From contig NW_019774958.1 of NCBI RefSeq assembly GCF_001039355.2, positions 450,866 through 510,865 on the forward strand: DNA of 60,000 nucleotides, given 5' to 3'. Numbering within the stretch: the stretch's first letter is position 1; each line of letters begins with the position of its first letter. Under the pieces are notes generated by a model. The model was not told the origin of the DNA and made no database searches. It saw only the letters and a list, made by a program, of their open reading frames with translations. Positions 59,942 through 60,000 of this stretch are shown here, piece after piece. This DNA comes from Lingula anatina (lineage: Eukaryota; Brachiopoda; Lingulata; Lingulida; Lingulidae). Position numbers and translations under genes: made by a program.

Positions 59942-60000
59942 CTAGAAAATTACACAAGTAAGCCTTTCTTAATGGGATTGAAAGAAATAATACTTTTTTA

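Overview
The window is animal nuclear DNA: AT-rich, with intron-split genes that have clean GT-AG junctions, and scattered DNA-transposon relics. Intron sizes (mostly 100-700 bp) and gene architecture suggest an invertebrate bilaterian. A mollusc or another lophotrochozoan is my best guess, but the sequence alone does not prove it.

There are two genes, facing tail to tail. Positions 652-1855 (+) hold a complete two-exon TMEM53 (NET4, DUF829 family) gene of 288 codons plus stop. Almost everything else (3947 to 59941, minus strand, running off the right edge) is one gene: a spectraplakin (MACF1 / dystonin / Drosophila shot family), the giant linker between actin filaments and microtubules. I placed 73 coding exons by matching splice sites and reading phase. 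They join into about 9,473 residues without the 5' end; the actin-binding CH domains lie beyond position 60000.

Read from high to low coordinates the protein runs as follows. Plakin-domain spectrin repeats with an embedded SH3 (59941-49367). Two enormous exons of plectin repeats (48883-37979 and 37722-33475, 5,051 residues together). A spectrin-repeat rod of about 3,300 residues (30870-8544) with a Ser/Pro-rich linker exon. Two EF-hands (8296-7863). A GAS2 microtubule-binding domain (6808-6302). A basic Ser/Arg tail ending in four tandem SKIP (SxIP, EB1-binding) motifs (4968-3947). This resembles the 'everything included' isoform that joins the plakin-type repeat exon to the spectrin rod.

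The least ordinary parts lie in the first giant exon: five copies of a 44-residue repeat around [11 protein letters not shown] that I do not recognise, a roughly 180-residue E/R/K-rich single-helix segment breaking the plectin-repeat array, and a triple MQR-SQ repeat. Other points worth checking are a one-base frameshift in a spectrin-rod exon, a 21-bp candidate microexon in the plakin domain, three non-autonomous DNA transposons in introns, and a duplicated block around the single N at 5414 that looks like an assembly artefact.
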